Assembly (NCBI GenBank): GCA_012520015.1
Contig: JAAYPD010000153.1
Location: 1 to 7,945 of the forward strand
Direction: 5' to 3'
Length of the DNA: 7,945 nucleotides
Source of the DNA: Methanomicrobiales archaeon
GTDB taxonomy: Archaea; Halobacteriota; Methanomicrobia; Methanomicrobiales; Methanospirillaceae
Shown here: piece after piece, positions 6,804-7,945 of the stretch
Position numbering within the stretch: position 1 is the first letter of the stretch
How the letters are laid out: each line of letters opens with the position of its first letter
Position numbers and translations under genes: made by a program
The notes under the pieces: model-generated
The model's database searches: none
What the model saw: only the letters and a program-made list of their open reading frames with translations
What the model was told of the DNA's origin: nothing

Positions 6804-7011
6804 CAGTGTCACGCCAAAGGAGGGCTTTTTTCTGAAGGGAAAAAACATCATCCTGAATATCAGAAAGGCCGCCAGCCCAACTGAAATTTGGTTTCACGAT
6901 TTTTTCTTTCTGTATATCAAGTAAAAGAGAATCTATGTAATCCAGAACTTTCTGCTGGAACTCAGGGGGGAGTTGTCGAGCCCGACCTTCAATAACACCA
7001 TTTTCAGTCAT
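6787..7011 (-). CDS. DUF2281 antitoxin, 74 aa, toxin partner truncated
   Basis: This small protein contains LPPEFQQKVLDYIDSLLLD at residues 14-32 and KPNFSWAGGLSDI at 40-52, followed by LQKKALLWR at 59-67. These match the helix-then-FxWAGxL-then-HKALEWR-like pattern of DUF2281 antitoxins, whose usual partner is a VapC PIN toxin in the next gene. The N-terminal helix should mediate folding or dimerisation and the C-terminal tail should wrap the toxin. The first codons of such a toxin do follow with a 17-bp overlap, but the toxin body is gone, so this is an orphan antitoxin. Such orphans can persist as anti-addiction genes or simply as recent debris. It lies opposite to all neighbouring genes. 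Upstream (7012-7060, minus strand) is AT-rich and could hold its promoter; no strong ribosome site is seen. Confidence 0.82.
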   Translation of the reverse strand: MTENGVIEGRARQLPPEFQQKVLDYIDSLLLDIQKEKIVKPNFSWAGGLSDIQDDVFSLQKKALLWRDTDEVSD

Positions 7012-7115
7012 AAATGCTTATCCACAATTCTTTCAATAATTTTTTTAGTAAACGATAAATTTTTCAATACTATTTTGATTCTGGACATACAGAAATAAAA
7101 AATCCAAATCCATTT

Positions 7116-7120
7116 GGAGG
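7116..7120 (+). promoter_or_regulatory. Strong Shine-Dalgarno, GGAGG
   Basis: GGAGG lies 7 bp before the ATG at 7128, the clearest ribosome site in the window. It supports ATG 7128 as a usable start, although the same frame is open upstream to 7059 and these bases also read as Gly-Gly codons in an apparent coding extension. Confidence 0.5.
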
Positions 7121-7127
7121 AGAAGCG

Positions 7128-7403
7128 ATGATATCTGAAAAAATTAACCGGTGGATTGCTGAATATAAGGCAGAAGGAAAAGCGGAAGGTAAAGCTGAAG
7201 GCTTAGCTGAAGGAGAAGCGAAAGGAAAGGCGGAAGGAAGGACCGAAGGAAGAATAGAAGGTATAATTATTTCATTCAAAGAGTACCTGCAAAATAAACG
7301 GTTTACCAAAGAAGAAGTGAGAGCAGATATTGAGAGGTTACATAAAAACGGGGTCATCTCGCAGGATGATCTTCAGCATGTAATCAGGGAGTTAGGAATT
7401 TAA
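7128..7403 (+). CDS. C-terminal fragment of an Rpn/transposase_31-type protein
   Basis: This 91-residue ORF begins MISEKINRWIAEYKAEG, continues through eight AEGK-like tetrapeptides (residues 15-46) and ends with a helical tail (FKEYLQNKRFTKEEVRADIE, then GVISQDDLQHVIRELGI). The same order, a helix like AERVxEWxxEWKxxG followed by glycine-glutamate repeats, closes many Rpn-family PD-(D/E)xK proteins. The nuclease domain that should precede it is absent. In frame, DSGHTEIKNPNPFGGEA precedes the ATG back to a stop at 7056-7058, which suggests that the coding sequence once extended further upstream. A second Rpn-family gene starts at 7565, so this may be the surviving tail of a neighbouring paralogue. 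With a strong GGAGG it may still be translated as a short helical protein without catalytic function. Confidence 0.65.
   Translation: MISEKINRWIAEYKAEGKAEGKAEGLAEGEAKGKAEGRTEGRIEGIIISFKEYLQNKRFTKEEVRADIERLHKNGVISQDDLQHVIRELGI
7170..7265 (+). repeat. Eight imperfect 12-bp tandem repeats encoding AEGK-like units
   Basis: Units of the form GCNGAAGGNNNN repeat eight times without spacers. They encode AEGK, AEGK, AEGL, AEGE, AKGK, AEGR, TEGR and IEGI. The first units are closest to one another and the last drift. The repeat keeps frame, so slippage would change length by four residues. Such linkers are typical before the C-terminal helix of Rpn-like proteins. Confidence 0.85.
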
Positions 7404-7440
7404 ACCCCCCCATCAAAAAGGGATTTTTTAATCTGATATT
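7404..7440 (+). terminator. Possible terminator after the Rpn fragment
   Basis: Immediately after the stop lies a C7 run (7405-7411), then AAAAAGGGATTTTTT, whose A and T tracts can pair around a GGGA loop and end in a T6 run. Archaeal termination needs mainly a T-rich tract, so this is plausible, but the hairpin is weak. Confidence 0.3.
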
Positions 7441-7517
7441 TCTTCCTTTATTGGTTATTTAATCTCAATTACCGCATCCCAATCACACACTTTTTATCCA
7501 TCTTCTCTAATATTATT

Positions 7518-7568
7518 ATGGATATTCAGCCTGGTATTTCGGTGGCTGATAAAACGGGTAAAACATGA
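7518..7568 (+). other. 16-codon leader ORF overlapping the next start
   Basis: An ATG at 7518 opens MDIQPGISVADKTGKT and stops at TGA 7566-7568, sharing ATGA with the start of the Rpn-family gene at 7565. This layout could couple translation of the gene, which lacks a clear Shine-Dalgarno of its own. AT-rich sequence (TCTAATATTATTATG) lies just before it. A chance ORF of this length is common, so this is tentative. Confidence 0.25.
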
Positions 7569-7945
7569 CAGATCATGTTCATCCCTACAAAAGGCTGTTT
7601 AGTCATCCGGAGATGGTCGCCGATCTTATCCGCGGGTTCCTTCACCAGGAACTTGCAGAGGTCTGCGATCTGAGTACTTTGAAACGATGTAACGGGAGTT
7701 ATGTGACTGATGACCTGAGAGATCGGGAAGATGATATCATCTGGCAGGTCAGGTGGGGAGATAAATCTTTGATTCTTTATCTTCTCATTGAATTCCAGTC
7801 CCAGCCTGACCCGTTAATGCCGATCAGGGTGATGTCATACTCTTCATTACTCTGGCAGGATCTGGTCAGGACTAAACATATCTCACCAACAAAACCACTA
7901 CCAGCAATCATTCCCCTGGTGCTCTACAACGGGGAGACTCCATGG
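7565..7945 (+). CDS. Rpn-family (transposase_31/YhgA-like) putative nuclease, 5' part
   Basis: The first 127 codons of a gene that continues past the right edge. The sequence follows the family from the start: HPYKRLFSHPEMVADLIRGF at residues 6-25, NGSYVTDDLRDREDDIIW at 43-60, VRWGDKSLILYLLIEFQS at 62-79, a segment with SSLLWQDLVR and PLVLYNGETPW. D57 and the E76-x-Q78 pair (IEFQ) fit the catalytic D...ExQ pattern of this PD-(D/E)xK nuclease superfamily, so the catalytic core looks intact. Rpn proteins of bacteria are DNA endonucleases that raise recA-independent recombination; roles in archaea are unknown. ATG 7565 is the first possible start, since an in-frame stop lies at 7559-7561. The C-terminus is outside the window. 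Confidence 0.88.
   Translation, partial: MTDHVHPYKRLFSHPEMVADLIRGFLHQELAEVCDLSTLKRCNGSYVTDDLRDREDDIIWQVRWGDKSLILYLLIEFQSQPDPLMPIRVMSYSSLLWQDLVRTKHISPTKPLPAIIPLVLYNGETPW

Noticed and set aside
6567..6851. 94-codon minus-strand ORF as a full gene
   Set aside because: Only its internal MKYLIDTNILFL segment is meaningful, as the start of a truncated VapC. The rest is antisense to the antitoxin frame on one side and to the 6456-6743 remnant on the other.
7170..7265. CRISPR-like array
   Set aside because: The repeats are 12 bp, contiguous, without spacers, and encode a tetrapeptide repeat in frame.
7070..7357. 95-codon minus-strand ORF with serine-proline-alanine repeats
   Set aside because: The repeats are the reverse reading of the plus-strand AEGK repeat, which has a proper ribosome site and a family match.

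Overview
The window is an accessory 'defence island' stretch, most likely from a methanogenic archaeon of the Methanomicrobiales (Methanospirillum-like). That placement is an inference: it rests on AT-rich TATA-like elements, mostly weak or absent Shine-Dalgarno sites, the gene families present and my recall of similar proteins. There are no rRNA, tRNA or informational genes to confirm it.

Left part (1-5377): an anti-phage type operon built on the DUF1156 / DUF499 pair. The window opens inside the 3' end of a DUF1156 DNA methylase gene, whose frame is broken by one extra C in a run of five (237-241); the characteristic C-terminus continues in the next frame to 452. A 48-codon ORF (457-603) follows and looks like the N-terminal stub of a small winged-helix protein. 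Between it and the large DUF499 ATPase gene (2465-5377) lies an AT-richer two-gene cassette: an AAA15/OLD-type ABC ATPase (628-1797) and, 4 bp later, a small Toprim-like protein (1802-2395). This architecture resembles split OLD/PARIS-type defence modules, here nested inside another defence operon. DUF499 has its own AT-rich leader with two perfect palindromes, the second overlapping the start codon.

Middle part (5378-6803): a gene graveyard. It holds a type I restriction HsdR gene reduced to its second motor domain (5417-6118), joined in an A-rich tract to the C-terminal half of a YgjP-like zinc metallopeptidase (to 6459), then an unidentified ORF with an in-frame stop (6456-6743), then the first dozen codons of a VapC toxin on the minus strand (6803-6768). 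The VapC stub overlaps the end of a complete DUF2281 antitoxin gene (7011-6787).

Right part (7059-7945): a C-terminal fragment of an Rpn/transposase_31 type PD-(D/E)xK protein with eight 12-bp repeats encoding AEGK-like units, followed by the intact start of a second Rpn-family gene that runs out of the window.

Functionally, the only apparently complete module seen is the ATPase-Toprim pair. DUF499 is full length, but its methylase partner is broken unless the frameshift is an assembly error. Most of the rest is the debris of successive insertions and deletions in a defence hotspot.
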